DNA from: Leptolyngbyaceae cyanobacterium
GTDB taxonomy: Bacteria; Cyanobacteriota; Cyanobacteriia; Cyanobacteriales; Aerosakkonemataceae
Direction: 5' to 3'
Assembly: GCA_036703985.1 (NCBI GenBank)
Contig: DATNQN010000022.1
Coordinates: 145,384-209,383 of the forward strand
Length of the DNA: 64,000 nucleotides
The notes beneath the pieces are model-generated. The model was not told the DNA's origin and did not search any database. It saw only the letters and a list, made by a program, of their open reading frames with translations. Shown piece after piece: positions 11,978-21,653 of the stretch. Both the position numbers and the translations under genes were made by a program. Numbering within the stretch: position 1 is the stretch's first letter; each line of letters opens with the position of its first letter.

Positions 11978-12085
11978 AAAAAATTGGCCTAAAAATCTTT
12001 TTAATCATTGACGCATATCCAGTAAAATGGATATAATTACCATTTGTGGTTAAATTAAAACAGCCAACGTTGTAGAAAAGAGGTC

Positions 12086-12466
12086 ATGCCCACAATTCAG
12101 CAATTAATTCGTGATGAACGCCAAAAAGTACGTAAGAAAACTAAATCTCCAGCGTTGAAGGCTTGTCCTCAGCGCAGAGGCGTTTGTACAAGAGTTTATA
12201 CAACAACTCCTAAAAAACCCAATTCAGCTTTACGCAAAGTGGCGAGAGTCCGCCTTACCTCAGGTTTTGAAGTAACTTCCTACATACCGGGTATTGGCCA
12301 TAACCTGCAAGAACATTCGGTAGTAATGATTAGAGGGGGTCGGGTAAAAGACTTGCCCGGTGTTAGATATCACATTATTCGTGGAACTTTAGACACGGCT
12401 GGTGTTAAAGATCGCAAACAAGGCCGTTCTAAATACGGAACTAAGCGTCCTAAAGCTACGAAGTAG
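12086..12466 (+). CDS. rpsL: 30S ribosomal protein S12
   Basis: S12 lies at the decoding centre of the small subunit. The 126-residue protein has the family signatures [12 protein letters not shown] and [12 protein letters not shown]; the lysines of these loops, where streptomycin-resistance substitutions arise, are wild type. It is first in the str cluster rpsL-rpsG-fusA-tuf-rpsJ. An AGAGG lies just before the ATG. An unusually long 551-bp spacer follows before rpsG. Confidence 0.98.
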   Translation: MPTIQQLIRDERQKVRKKTKSPALKACPQRRGVCTRVYTTTPKKPNSALRKVARVRLTSGFEVTSYIPGIGHNLQEHSVVMIRGGRVKDLPGVRYHIIRGTLDTAGVKDRKQGRSKYGTKRPKATK

Positions 12467-13017
12467 TATTAGCTGTTAACCCTCCAAGCCAAGCAAGTTC
12501 GATCGCCAAAAAGTTGCTTAATCGATACCTGCCTTGCAACGCACTCCTTAGGGAAAGCCCGATCCGATTTAAAAAGCCTCAGCACTAAATAAGATGTAGT
12601 TTAATATCTAACAATTAAGTGTGAAGGGTTTTGTATTTAGTGATACGGAGCAGTCCGGGCAAATCAGGACTAACCTCTTAACTTGTCCGCAGATCTCTAA
12701 GGCAGTAAAGATGTGAGTATAAATTCAGAACGCAAAGCAAGCTGGGTAGAGACGTAAATATTACAGAATAAGCACAGCTAAAAACCATTTCTTTGAGGTT
12801 TTTGAACTGCAAGATGGGACAAGCCGAAACACGGCTTTGTAGTCGGTTGAAAGCTTGGTAAAACAAAAACATCTGGCAGGTAAAGGCAACTGTGTTTGGT
12901 AAATAGACTGAATCAGCTAAAAATCTGCCTTACTTGAGTTGGCGGAGTCTCAACAGTCTAAAAACAACTGAGAAGCATCTAACATCTAAATTTTTAAGTT
13001 CCATCTGAAGGCTGAAT
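12467..13017 (+). promoter_or_regulatory. 551-bp spacer between rpsL and rpsG
   Basis: In most bacteria rpsL and rpsG are separated by under 150 bp. Here the 551-bp gap holds no plausible coding frame and no tRNA or known RNA I can identify. It contains short hairpins, for example AAGCCG 12821-12826 with CGGCTT 12832-12837. It could be a structured intercistronic leader, in Escherichia coli the S7 autoregulatory site, or carry a second promoter. Function is inferred only. Confidence 0.4.
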
Positions 13018-13488
13018 ATGTCTCGTCGTACCCTTGTACAAAAACGTCCCGTACCACCCGATCCGGTATATAACAGTCGCCTGATTAGTATGATGGTGAG
13101 ACGGGTGATGCAAAGTGGCAAAAAGTCGGTAGCATCTGGCATCGTCTATGATGCGATGAAAATCATTGAAGAAAGGACAGGTGGCGATCCGCTGGAAACT
13201 TTCGAGCGGGCTGTCCGAAATGCTACGCCTTTGGTAGAAGTAAAAGCTCGTCGGGTAGGTGGTGCTACGTACCAAGTGCCGATGGAAGTACGGGCAGACC
13301 GAGGCGCAACTTTAGCGCTACGCTGGTTAATTCAATTTTCCAGATCGAGAAGTGGAAAATCAATGGCCAGCAAATTAGCTAACGAACTAATGGATGCTGC
13401 TAACGAAACAGGTAGCTCCATTCGCAAACGGGAAGAAACCCACCGGATGGCAGAAGCAAATAAGGCTTTTGCTCATTATCGGTATTGA
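13018..13488 (+). CDS. rpsG: 30S ribosomal protein S7
   Basis: S7 nucleates assembly of the 30S head and contacts the E-site tRNA. The 156-residue protein has the normal length and the conserved segments [19 protein letters not shown]-like [13 protein letters not shown] and [19 protein letters not shown]. It is second in the str cluster, 92 bp ahead of fusA. The ATG at 13018 fits the family start (MSRR). Confidence 0.98.
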   Translation: MSRRTLVQKRPVPPDPVYNSRLISMMVRRVMQSGKKSVASGIVYDAMKIIEERTGGDPLETFERAVRNATPLVEVKARRVGGATYQVPMEVRADRGATLALRWLIQFSRSRSGKSMASKLANELMDAANETGSSIRKREETHRMAEANKAFAHYRY

Positions 13489-13580
13489 TTTCCCTATGAC
13501 CCTTTTGGTCAACAAAAAGTATAGAATCTTAACAGAGAGTAACGAAGTAAATATCTGCGGCAATAACCAAGGAGGTAGCC

Positions 13581-15656
13581 GTGGCACGTACCGTCCCGCT
13601 TGAAAAAACACGCAACATCGGGATTGCAGCCCACATTGATGCGGGCAAAACAACAACAACAGAACGGATTCTGTTCTATTCCGGTATGGTTCACAAGATT
13701 GGAGAAGTCCATGAAGGAACCACCGTAACTGACTGGATGGAGCAAGAGCGGGAGCGAGGAATTACCATTACTGCTGCCGCAATCAGCACCAGTTGGAAAG
13801 ATCACAAGATCAATATTATCGATACACCAGGACACGTTGACTTCACGATCGAAGTCGAACGTTCCATGCGGGTATTGGATGGAGTAATCGCTGTATTCTG
13901 CTCGGTAGGTGGAGTACAGCCTCAATCTGAGACTGTATGGCGGCAGGCAGACCGGTATAACGTGCCTCGGATCGCCTTTGTAAACAAAATGGATCGGACG
14001 GGAGCAAACTTTTATAAGGTTTACAACCAGCTTCGCGATCGCGTAAGAGCAAATGCGGTGCCAATTCAACTTCCCATTGGAGCAGAAAACGACTTCAAAG
14101 GGATTATCGATTTGGTGCAGATGCGTGCCTTGATGTACAGGGACGATCTCGGTCAGCAAGTGGATGAAACTGAAATTCCAGCAGAGCTTAAAGAGCAAGC
14201 TGAAGAGTTTCGTACTAAGCTGATCGAAGCAGTAGCCGAAACAGATGATGCCTTGACCGAAAAATACCTGGAAGGGGAAGAACTGACGTTAGAGGAAATC
14301 AAAACTGCTCTACGCAAAGGCACGATCGCAGGCACGATCGTACCGATGCTGTGTGGTTCTGCCTTCAAGAACAAAGGCGTTCAGCTACTTTTGGATGCGG
14401 TAGTTGATTACCTACCCGCACCAATAGATATTCCTCCCATCAAAGGGCAACTGCCAAATGGGAACGAGGTATTGCGGCACGCCTCAGATGATGAGCCACT
14501 GTCAGCTTTGGCCTTCAAAATCATGGCAGACCCCTATGGTCGCCTTACCTTTATTCGCGTCTACTCAGGTGTCCTGAAAAAAGGAAGCTACGTTTTTAAC
14601 GCCAGCAAAGGTAAAAAAGAACGGGTTTCTCGCTTGATCGTACTTAGAGCAGACGATCGCATCGAAGTAGATGAAATGCGAGCAGGCGATTTAGGGGCAA
14701 TCTTGGGCTTGAAAGATACCTTTACTGGGGATACTCTCTGTGAGGAAAACGCACCAGTAATTCTGGAATCCTTGTTCATCCCAGAACCGGTCATCTCCGT
14801 TGCAGTAGAACCAAAAACCAAGCAGGATATGGAGAAGCTCTCCAAAGCCCTGCAAGCTCTGTCCGAAGAAGATCCCACATTCAGAGTCTTTGTCGATCCG
14901 GAAACCAACCAAACAGTTATTTCTGGTATGGGTGAGTTGCACCTGGAAATTCTGGTTGACCGGATGCTGCGCGAATACAAGGTAGAAGCAAACGTCGGTG
15001 CGCCGCAAGTTGCTTACCGAGAAACAATTCGCAAACCAGTCAAGGCTGAAGGTAAATTCATCCGTCAGAGTGGTGGTAAAGGTCAGTACGGTCACGTAGT
15101 AATCGAAGTGGCACCAGGAGATCCAGGTACCGGCTTTGAATTTGTTTCTAAGATCGTGGGCGGTACAGTACCAAAAGAGTACATCAGCCCTGTTGAGCAA
15201 GGAATCAAAGAAAGCTGCGAATCTGGTATTTTGGCAGGATATCCAGTGATTGACCTGAAAGCTACTCTGGTAGACGGGTCTTATCACGAAGTAGACTCCT
15301 CTGAAATGGCTTTTAAAATTGCTGGCTCAATGGCAATCAAAGAGGCAGTGATGAAGGCTTCACCAGTTCTGTTGGAGCCTATGATGAAAGTTGAGGTGGA
15401 AGTTCCCGAAAACTTCTTGGGAGATGTCATGGGAGACCTCAACTCTCGTCGCGGTCAAATTGAAGGAATGGGCTCCGAACAAGGGATTGCCAAAGTAACC
15501 GCTAAGGTACCTCTGGCAGCAATGTTTGGCTACGCTACGGATATCCGGTCTAAAACCCAAGGTAGGGGCATTTTCTCAATGGAATTTAGCCACTACGAAG
15601 AAGTGCCTCGCAACGTGGCTGAAACTATCATCGCCAAGAGTAAAGGGAACGCATAA
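13581..15656 (+). CDS. fusA: elongation factor G
   Basis: EF-G is the GTPase that drives ribosomal translocation. All G motifs are present near the N-terminus: AHIDAGKTT (P-loop), the switch region [13 protein letters not shown] and NKMDRTGA. Domains II-V follow over the full 691 residues, including the domain IV segment [10 protein letters not shown]. It starts at a GTG (13581) with a strong GGAGGT four bases upstream. It sits between rpsG and tuf, 23 bp before tuf, and is cotranscribed with both. Confidence 0.98.
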   Translation: MARTVPLEKTRNIGIAAHIDAGKTTTTERILFYSGMVHKIGEVHEGTTVTDWMEQERERGITITAAAISTSWKDHKINIIDTPGHVDFTIEVERSMRVLDGVIAVFCSVGGVQPQSETVWRQADRYNVPRIAFVNKMDRTGANFYKVYNQLRDRVRANAVPIQLPIGAENDFKGIIDLVQMRALMYRDDLGQQVDETEIPAELKEQAEEFRTKLIEAVAETDDALTEKYLEGEELTLEEIKTALRKGTIAGTIVPMLCGSAFKNKGVQLLLDAVVDYLPAPIDIPPIKGQLPNGNEVLRHASDDEPLSALAFKIMADPYGRLTFIRVYSGVLKKGSYVFNASKGKKERVSRLIVLRADDRIEVDEMRAGDLGAILGLKDTFTGDTLCEENAPVILESLFIPEPVISVAVEPKTKQDMEKLSKALQALSEEDPTFRVFVDPETNQTVISGMGELHLEILVDRMLREYKVEANVGAPQVAYRETIRKPVKAEGKFIRQSGGKGQYGHVVIEVAPGDPGTGFEFVSKIVGGTVPKEYISPVEQGIKESCESGILAGYPVIDLKATLVDGSYHEVDSSEMAFKIAGSMAIKEAVMKASPVLLEPMMKVEVEVPENFLGDVMGDLNSRRGQIEGMGSEQGIAKVTAKVPLAAMFGYATDIRSKTQGRGIFSMEFSHYEEVPRNVAETIIAKSKGNA

Positions 15657-15679
15657 CTAAGAAAAGGAACATCTGATTC

Positions 15680-16909
15680 ATGGCACGCGCAAAGTTTGAA
15701 CGTAATAAACCCCACGTAAACATCGGTACGATCGGTCACGTTGACCACGGCAAAACCACTCTGACGGCAGCAATTACCATGACCCTGGCAGCGATGGGTC
15801 AAGCGAAAGCTCGTAAATATGATGATATTGATGCCGCTCCTGAAGAAAAAGCACGGGGTATCACGATTAATACAGCCCACGTTGAGTACGAGACTGCTAA
15901 TCGTCACTACGCTCACGTAGATTGTCCAGGTCACGCGGACTACGTGAAAAACATGATCACTGGTGCCGCTCAAATGGATGGAGCCATTCTAGTAGTGTCC
16001 GCTGCTGATGGCCCAATGCCCCAAACCCGGGAGCATATCCTGCTGGCACGGCAGGTAGGCGTACCTAACCTGGTTGTCTTCTTGAATAAGAAAGACATGG
16101 TTGATGATGAGGAATTGTTGGAGCTAGTAGAACTAGAAGTTCGCGAACTCCTCAGTTCCTATGACTTCCCAGGTGACGATATTCCCATCGTGGCAGGCTC
16201 TGCTTTGCAAGCATTGGAACACATGGTTGCTAACCCGAAAACTCAGAAGGGTGAAAATGAGTGGGTAGATTGTATCTACAAACTGATGGATGCAGTTGAC
16301 TCTTACGTTCCCACTCCAGAACGGGAAATTGACAAGCCTTTCTTGATGGCAGTAGAAGACGTATTCTCGATCACAGGTCGGGGTACGGTAGCTACTGGTC
16401 GGATCGAACGCGGTAAAGTGAAAGTCGGCGAAACCGTAGAGCTAGTGGGAATTAAAAATACTCGCAGCACCACGGTAACTGGTGTAGAAATGTTCCAGAA
16501 GACTCTGGAAGAAGGAATGGCTGGCGATAACGTTGGCTTGCTCCTGCGGGGTATGCAAAAAGCTGATATCGAACGCGGTATGGTGCTAGCTAAGCCCGGT
16601 TCGATTACCCCTCACACCGAGTTTGAGTCGGAAGTATACGTTTTGACAGAGAAAGAAGGCGGTCGTAAAACGCCCTTCTTCCCTGGCTATCGTCCTCAGT
16701 TCTACGTGCGGACAACCGATGTAACTGGAACCATTAAGGCTTTCACTGCTGATGATGGTAGTGCTGCTGAAATGATCATGCCGGGAGACCGGGTGAAAAT
16801 GACCGTTGAATTGATCAACGCGATCGCGATCGAACAAGGAATGCGCTTCGCTATTCGTGAAGGCGGTCGCACCATCGGTGCAGGTGTTGTTTCCAAGATC
16901 ATCAAGTAA
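15680..16909 (+). CDS. tuf: elongation factor Tu
   Basis: EF-Tu delivers aminoacyl-tRNA to the ribosome. The 409-residue protein has [29 protein letters not shown] and NKKDMVDD, followed by domains II and III. The insert seen in cyanobacterial and chloroplast EF-Tu (around NPKTQKGEN) is present. The gene follows fusA by 23 bp with an AAGGA ribosome-binding site. An 11-bp hairpin separates it from rpsJ. Confidence 0.98.
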   Translation: MARAKFERNKPHVNIGTIGHVDHGKTTLTAAITMTLAAMGQAKARKYDDIDAAPEEKARGITINTAHVEYETANRHYAHVDCPGHADYVKNMITGAAQMDGAILVVSAADGPMPQTREHILLARQVGVPNLVVFLNKKDMVDDEELLELVELEVRELLSSYDFPGDDIPIVAGSALQALEHMVANPKTQKGENEWVDCIYKLMDAVDSYVPTPEREIDKPFLMAVEDVFSITGRGTVATGRIERGKVKVGETVELVGIKNTRSTTVTGVEMFQKTLEEGMAGDNVGLLLRGMQKADIERGMVLAKPGSITPHTEFESEVYVLTEKEGGRKTPFFPGYRPQFYVRTTDVTGTIKAFTADDGSAAEMIMPGDRVKMTVELINAIAIEQGMRFAIREGGRTIGAGVVSKIIK

Positions 16910-16929
16910 CACCGTATCCATTGAATAAT

Positions 16930-16964
16930 AAAGGAGCAGAAAGGAAACTCCTATCTGCTCCTTT
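16930..16964 (+). terminator. hairpin between tuf and rpsJ
   Basis: AAAGGAGCAGA (16930-16940) pairs perfectly with TCTGCTCCTTT (16954-16964) over 11 bp. No long T run follows, so it is more likely a partial attenuator or RNA-processing/stability element than a full terminator; rpsJ continues on the same strand. Confidence 0.55.
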
Positions 16965-17052
16965 ACTATCCCGATTACTCAAAAAAAAACTGACCAGACA
17001 CTCAGATTAGGTGTCTATACAAACAAATTACTCAGAACCTAGAAAATTTAAA

Positions 17053-17370
17053 ATGGCAACTCTTCAGCAACAAAAAATTCGGATTCGCCTCAAAGCTTTC
17101 GATCGTCGTTTGCTCGATACCTCTTGCGAAAAAATTGTCGATACAGCTAATCGCACGCAAGCTACCGCTATTGGCCCGATTCCTTTGCCAACTCGACGGA
17201 AAATTTATTGCGTTCTTCGTTCTCCTCACGTAGATAAAGATTCCCGCGAACACTTTGAAACGAGAACTCACCGCCGGATTATCGATATTTATCAACCTTC
17301 CTCTAAAACAATTGATGCGCTGATGAAGCTGGATTTACCAGCAGGTGTAGATATTGAAGTAAAACTCTAG
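17053..17370 (+). CDS. rpsJ: 30S ribosomal protein S10
   Basis: S10 is a 30S head protein that also acts as NusE in transcription antitermination. The 105-residue protein beginning [13 protein letters not shown] is the usual family length. A longer frame opens at GTG 17011, but the extra 14 residues match nothing typical of S10, so ATG 17053 is chosen. It is the last member of the str cluster, as in other cyanobacteria, and is followed by a terminator. Confidence 0.97.
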   Translation: MATLQQQKIRIRLKAFDRRLLDTSCEKIVDTANRTQATAIGPIPLPTRRKIYCVLRSPHVDKDSREHFETRTHRRIIDIYQPSSKTIDALMKLDLPAGVDIEVKL

Positions 17371-17403
17371 ATTCAGTTCATCAATCTCTTTTTCAATTTA
17401 TAT

Positions 17404-17438
17404 GCCTTTTAGGGTTAGTTCTAAAAGGCTTATTTATT
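17404..17438 (+). terminator. terminator after rpsJ
   Basis: GCCTTTTAG (17404-17412) pairs with CTAAAAGGC (17421-17429) around an 8-nt loop and is followed by TTATTTATT. It closes the str cluster. Confidence 0.65.
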
Positions 17439-17508
17439 AGCTTGTTATTGATGTTTTTTGATTCAGATAGGTTAAAGTAGTTAAAGAAGCGCCGTTATAC
17501 TCAATACT

Positions 17509-18147
17509 ATGGCACCCTCCTCGATTGCTGTGCGAGAGCTTGCTCTTTTCCCGCTACCAGAAGTAGTGTTATTTCCCGGTAGACCCCTGCCACTGCATAT
17601 CTTTGAGTTTCGCTACCGAATCATGATGAACACGATTCTCGAGAGCGATCGCCGCTTTGGGGTGCTACTGATGGAACCGTCTGGAAAACCCGCTTCTGTG
17701 GGATGTTGTGCTGAAATAATCCGACATCAGCGTTTACCAGACGATCGGATGAAAATACTTACTGTCGGCCAACAACGTTTTCGCGTGTTAGAGTACGTGC
17801 GAGAGAAGCCTTATCGAGTCGGCTTGGTAGAATGGATCGAAGATCGGCCACCAGAAAAGGAATTGTATTCTTTGGCAACAGAGGTAGAACAACTATTGCA
17901 AGATGTGGTACGCCTTTCCGCTAAGTTGACCGACCAAAATATCGAATTACCTGATGATATTCCAAGTTTGCCTAGAGAGTTGTCGTATTGGGTTGCTAGT
18001 AACCTCTACGGTGTACCAGCCGAACAGCAGGCGCTCTTAGAAATGCAGGATACGGTAGCTAGATTAGAACGAGAAGCAGAGATTCTCACTTCTACCCGCA
18101 ATCACCTAGCGGCTCGGACTGTTCTTAAAGATACGTTCAAAAACTAA
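17509..18147 (+). CDS. LON peptidase substrate-binding domain protein
   Basis: This 212-residue protein consists of the N-terminal substrate-binding (LON/PUA-like) domain of Lon protease without ATPase or peptidase parts. The domain begins ELALFPLPEVVLFPGRPLPLHIFE and continues with RFGVLLME; the C-terminal part is helical. Such stand-alone proteins occur in cyanobacteria next to rpsJ. They may act as adaptors or chaperone-like factors, but the function is not established. The protein is soluble and cytoplasmic. Confidence 0.85.
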   Translation: MAPSSIAVRELALFPLPEVVLFPGRPLPLHIFEFRYRIMMNTILESDRRFGVLLMEPSGKPASVGCCAEIIRHQRLPDDRMKILTVGQQRFRVLEYVREKPYRVGLVEWIEDRPPEKELYSLATEVEQLLQDVVRLSAKLTDQNIELPDDIPSLPRELSYWVASNLYGVPAEQQALLEMQDTVARLEREAEILTSTRNHLAARTVLKDTFKN

Positions 18148-18165
18148 ATATAATATAAGATTACC

Positions 18166-18232
18166 AATACTGGGTTTCTTGGAAAATTGCGATCGCATTT
18201 GCAATCCACAATTCAAGAAACCCGGTATTTTA
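18166..18232 (+). terminator. hairpin terminator after the LON-domain gene
   Basis: The arms AATACTGGGTTTCTTG (18166-18181) and CAAGAAACCCGGTATT (18214-18229) pair over 16 positions with one G-T wobble and are followed by a T-rich stretch. A HIP1 site (GCGATCGC) lies in the loop. The arm sequence recurs in the hairpin at 20023. Confidence 0.6.
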
Positions 18233-18368
18233 TTTTGCTTAAATTTATTAAATCCTAAGTTGGATTAGGGGTAGAATTCAGAAGCCACGAGCCATAAGCC
18301 TTGCGCTTTAGGTTTGATAGCCTAAAAAAATACTCATGTTTCATAATTTTCATAAATAAAGTAAAGTC

Positions 18369-19208
18369 ATGAATACCATAGATGATGAAATGGTGGAGCG
18401 AATTGCCCAGCTTTTAGAAAATTTGCCTAGCAATTACCTTTACCAACCAGATCTTTTAACAGAAGATCAGATTAATGAATGGAATCAGCTTAGAAACAAT
18501 AACATTTTAATTGCTAATTGCTTGCGACAGCAATATTATCTACTAGAGGAAGCCATTTATAAAAAAGAAATTTCTCAAAATAAGTACTATTTAGTCTTGC
18601 AGATGGTAGAGCAGTATAAAGCTCGTTGGGAACTTTTCCAAGTAGCAGAAAAATATGTGAAAATTTTTCACAGCAAATTAAAAATATTAAATGCTTATAT
18701 AGAAAAACTGCCTCATCCAATGAAAAACTTATGGCACAAATTGGTTCACAAAGTTTCTTTAGAAAAGTATCCTTTTGAATCTGCATATGATTTATTCGTT
18801 GAGACTTTAAGAGAAGAAACAGATGAAGTTTTTCGTTGTAGCCTAAATTACTACGTAGTACCAATCAAAAAATGGCGCGAAGCAACTACGCAAATGACGG
18901 AAATTTTAGATAAGGGTAAGAAAGATGGTATTTATCCTAAACTAAAAAATGGAGAAATCAACGCACTAAAAAATAAACTAGGTTTGGACAAATTGGGTTT
19001 TTCTTGGCTAGGAATGACTTTATTAGTATGTCAACTGGAAGCACCTAAAGATAAATTACTTCGAGAAAAGCTAATTGCATATAACCAAACCCTAAAAGAA
19101 GCACTTAGCATAGCCGTTAAAGCCAGCCAAAAGGTTCGCAGCTTTGTATGGGACAAAGGAAAAGTGATTTATGCTTCAGGCGCAGGCGGAATTTATCCTA
19201 GACCTTAA
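18369..19208 (+). CDS. hypothetical protein, no family recognised
   Basis: I do not recognise this 279-residue protein. It has no signal peptide or membrane helix, is rich in Lys, Glu, Leu and Tyr and is predicted almost wholly alpha-helical. It ends in an odd Gly-rich tail (YASGAGGIYPRP). Its codon use looks more A+T-rich than the adjacent ribosomal genes. It is flanked by terminators and by a PEP-CTERM gene, so it is probably a single transcription unit. The ATG at 18369 has only a weak ribosome-binding site (AAAG). Confidence 0.6.
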   Translation: MNTIDDEMVERIAQLLENLPSNYLYQPDLLTEDQINEWNQLRNNNILIANCLRQQYYLLEEAIYKKEISQNKYYLVLQMVEQYKARWELFQVAEKYVKIFHSKLKILNAYIEKLPHPMKNLWHKLVHKVSLEKYPFESAYDLFVETLREETDEVFRCSLNYYVVPIKKWREATTQMTEILDKGKKDGIYPKLKNGEINALKNKLGLDKLGFSWLGMTLLVCQLEAPKDKLLREKLIAYNQTLKEALSIAVKASQKVRSFVWDKGKVIYASGAGGIYPRP

Positions 19209-19298
19209 CAAAAATTCATATCTGGATCGATTTTGATCGCCAGTTAGGGAACCAAACCTAAACTAAGTCCAGAAAATAATTTTTCTGGGAGTCAAGCT

Positions 19299-20012
19299 AT
19301 GCTGAACCAAAAGTTTAAGAAAGTTCTAGCTGCTACTACCGGGGCAGTTTTATCTTTGGCAATTGTCCAAAGTAACCCTGCCAAAGCAGCAAATTTTACA
19401 ACTCTCTTCTTCGAGAATTTTGAATCAAATCTCTCTCAATGGACGGGAAAAGATAATGGAAGTCATTCTGGAGTAATTGTTAACGATCCTTTGGGAAGTG
19501 GCAAAGCCCTTTCATTCACTAGCTTAAAAAATGGGGGAGATATTTTTTCCCTCCAAAGTTTCAGCAGTCCTTTTCAAACCTACCGCTTGTCATTCGACTA
19601 TCTTGGTTTAGCAAACCGATGGAGTCGTCCAAATGATTTAGGCGGTTTTGTTGGATATCGCACTACCTTATCAGGAAATGCAGATGTATGGTTAGCTGGA
19701 ACGAGTCGTAACTCTATTAACTTAGTTCAAAATTTTTTGGAATTACCAGACACGGGAAAATGGGAACCTATTTCTATTTCATTTGCTACCAATAAAAGCA
19801 TTCAGTTAACCCTAGAAGACTACTTTTATTCGTGGGGAGTGGCTGGTGATGTTTATTTTGATAATATCAAGTTGGAAACAATGCTGCCCCCTACTAAATC
19901 TGTACCTGAACCTGTTTCTATTTTCGGTTTGTTGACAGTAACCATCTTAGCTTTTGCTTCCGCAATGAAGAAAAAGCTATCTTTTGATCGACAGGAAATT
20001 AAACTCAGATAA
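19299..20012 (+). CDS. PEP-CTERM sorting domain protein
   Basis: This is an exported, surface-sorted protein. It has a signal peptide (residues about 1-30, ending near PAKAA), a beta-rich body starting TTLFFENFES that resembles carbohydrate-binding jelly-roll folds, and a C-terminal PEP-CTERM signal: VPEPVSIFG, then a hydrophobic helix, then a basic tail KKK. Exosortase is expected to remove this tail. PEP-CTERM proteins are often linked to exopolysaccharide export. A GGGAG lies nine bases before the ATG. The partner exosortase is not in this window. Confidence 0.8.
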   Translation: MLNQKFKKVLAATTGAVLSLAIVQSNPAKAANFTTLFFENFESNLSQWTGKDNGSHSGVIVNDPLGSGKALSFTSLKNGGDIFSLQSFSSPFQTYRLSFDYLGLANRWSRPNDLGGFVGYRTTLSGNADVWLAGTSRNSINLVQNFLELPDTGKWEPISISFATNKSIQLTLEDYFYSWGVAGDVYFDNIKLETMLPPTKSVPEPVSIFGLLTVTILAFASAMKKKLSFDRQEIKLR

Positions 20013-20022
20013 TTAGGATTAC

Positions 20023-20055
20023 AGAAACCCGGTTTCTTTAAGAAACCGGGTTTCT
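20023..20055. terminator. bidirectional hairpin between convergent genes
   Basis: A perfect 15-bp inverted repeat, AGAAACCCGGTTTCT (20023-20037) and AGAAACCGGGTTTCT (20041-20055), has a 3-nt loop. It lies between the convergent PEP-CTERM and CreD-like genes and can terminate both. The core GAAACCCGG motif also makes up the hairpin at 18166, and I recall it as a common intergenic repeat in cyanobacteria. Confidence 0.7.
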
Positions 20056-20068
20056 AAAATACCTACTT

Positions 20069-21469
20069 TTACCGAGTAGGCTGATTCAACCGATAAAAAC
20101 CATGCCAGTTAACCACAGCTAACCATGCAACTGATAGTAATCCTGCCAGACTAAGAGTTAAACCACTATATGGTACTAATAATCCTAAAACTGGCAGAAT
20201 TGCGCCCGTAATAGTACAAATTATCGCTGCTAAGGAAGCACGCAAGTTTCTACCCAGCCCCCAGGCTAAAGCTAGCAAAAACAAAGAAATTGCCATCCAA
20301 GCTAGTTGAGGGTCAATAATGCGGCTAGTGTAGGTTAGAGATAAGATACAGGCAAAAAATACACCTGCTGCGATCGCTACATTTTGCCAACTCATTGGTA
20401 ATGATAAATACAGCAATAATAACCACCAAATAAATAAAGCGGGAGCTAATGTAAGTAATCGGGGCAAAATTCCTAAATTCTGCACTTTGCTAGTTGCTGT
20501 AAACACTCCAAATGGATTAAGAACCGATACATTATTCTCAAATATCCAGGTATAACGAGTACCTTGTCCTTCAACCTTACTTTCAGTTGGTACAATCCCA
20601 CTAGCAAAATCAGCACCAGGAAAATTTGCCAACACATTCAGCCGGAAATTAGAAAGTAATTGTCCGTTAGCGTTATAAACCCAGCGTGGCGCACCTAGAG
20701 CTTGATAGGTTATTTTAAAACGAGTTTCTTGTCCTGGCGCAAGCCGAAATGGAAAGCTATATTCGCCTGGATTAGTAGGGTTTAACCTGTTACCGTTCTG
20801 CTCTACTTTAAAATTTTGTAGCAATGAATAACCGTTAAGTGGAGATATCTCAAAAAAGAAATTCTGTGTTGCTGCTAATTGGTTGACAACTAAGTAATCA
20901 GCTACAAAATCTACTCGATAAATTGCACGACCATTTTTTTGCGGATCGGGAGTTTGATCGATTTTTACTTGAACTTGCGAACCGGAAACTCTTAAAAAAC
21001 GGTTGATAGTTCGCGTTTCCTGTACGCGGACGATTCTATTACCAACTTGAGTATTGTAAGAATAAGGTTCTTCAATTACATAGCGAACTTGCGGTGCAGG
21101 CTGTTCTAACCTTTCTCCAGCAACGCTTTCAGCTACTTGCGTTACTCTTGCTCTCTCCCAAAAGTGGTAACGATTAGCCAATGTCGAGCACACAAAAAAA
21201 CCAGTGATTACTAAAAAGAAAATTAATACTCCATGTAACAGGATTCGTAATAACACCGAGTAGCCTTCCAGCCATTGTCTGATTAAAATAGCTGGTTCTA
21301 CTTCATCGTGGCGGCGAGAAAAGTTAAGTAAAGCTAGTGCAATTCCTAAAAAGGCAACAATGCTTCCCAAAATAAACAGTATTCGCCATAATTTTGTGCC
21401 AAATTGGATTAGCTGTGTTGGCTGTGTGAGATCTGGTAAGCCGGGAATCCCTTGAGCAGCTTCAAACAT
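20069..21469 (-). CDS. polytopic membrane protein with CreD-like topology
   Basis: The 466-residue protein has two N-terminal membrane helices (about residues 30-50 and 75-97), a large beta-rich soluble domain (about 120-340) and roughly five to six helices in the last 120 residues. This order (anchor, periplasmic domain, helical bundle) is like the inner-membrane protein CreD, but I cannot see a decisive signature. It stands alone on the minus strand, convergent with the PEP-CTERM gene. Function unknown; an envelope role is inferred from topology only. Confidence 0.6.
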   Translation of the reverse strand: MFEAAQGIPGLPDLTQPTQLIQFGTKLWRILFILGSIVAFLGIALALLNFSRRHDEVEPAILIRQWLEGYSVLLRILLHGVLIFFLVITGFFVCSTLANRYHFWERARVTQVAESVAGERLEQPAPQVRYVIEEPYSYNTQVGNRIVRVQETRTINRFLRVSGSQVQVKIDQTPDPQKNGRAIYRVDFVADYLVVNQLAATQNFFFEISPLNGYSLLQNFKVEQNGNRLNPTNPGEYSFPFRLAPGQETRFKITYQALGAPRWVYNANGQLLSNFRLNVLANFPGADFASGIVPTESKVEGQGTRYTWIFENNVSVLNPFGVFTATSKVQNLGILPRLLTLAPALFIWWLLLLYLSLPMSWQNVAIAAGVFFACILSLTYTSRIIDPQLAWMAISLFLLALAWGLGRNLRASLAAIICTITGAILPVLGLLVPYSGLTLSLAGLLSVAWLAVVNWHGFYRLNQPTR

Positions 21470-21653
21470 AAAAATTTTGGTAATTCAATAAAGATGTTTT
21501 TTCTCTTAATAAATAACAAGGTTACTGAGATTAATCAGGTGTTTATGCTGGAGAATAAATAGTTTCAATGATTTAGTTTAATGAAAATTTATCTTCTTTA
21601 CCATAAAATATCATCATTTCGTGATGGGAGAAACCGAATTAATGAAATCTTTT

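Noticed and set aside
12678..12872. A 64-codon frame in the rpsL-rpsG spacer
   Set aside because: Minus-strand frame with no support and unlike any ribosomal or regulatory protein.
17011..17052. Upstream GTG extension of rpsJ
   Set aside because: The extra 14 residues are not seen in S10; ATG 17053 gives the family length.
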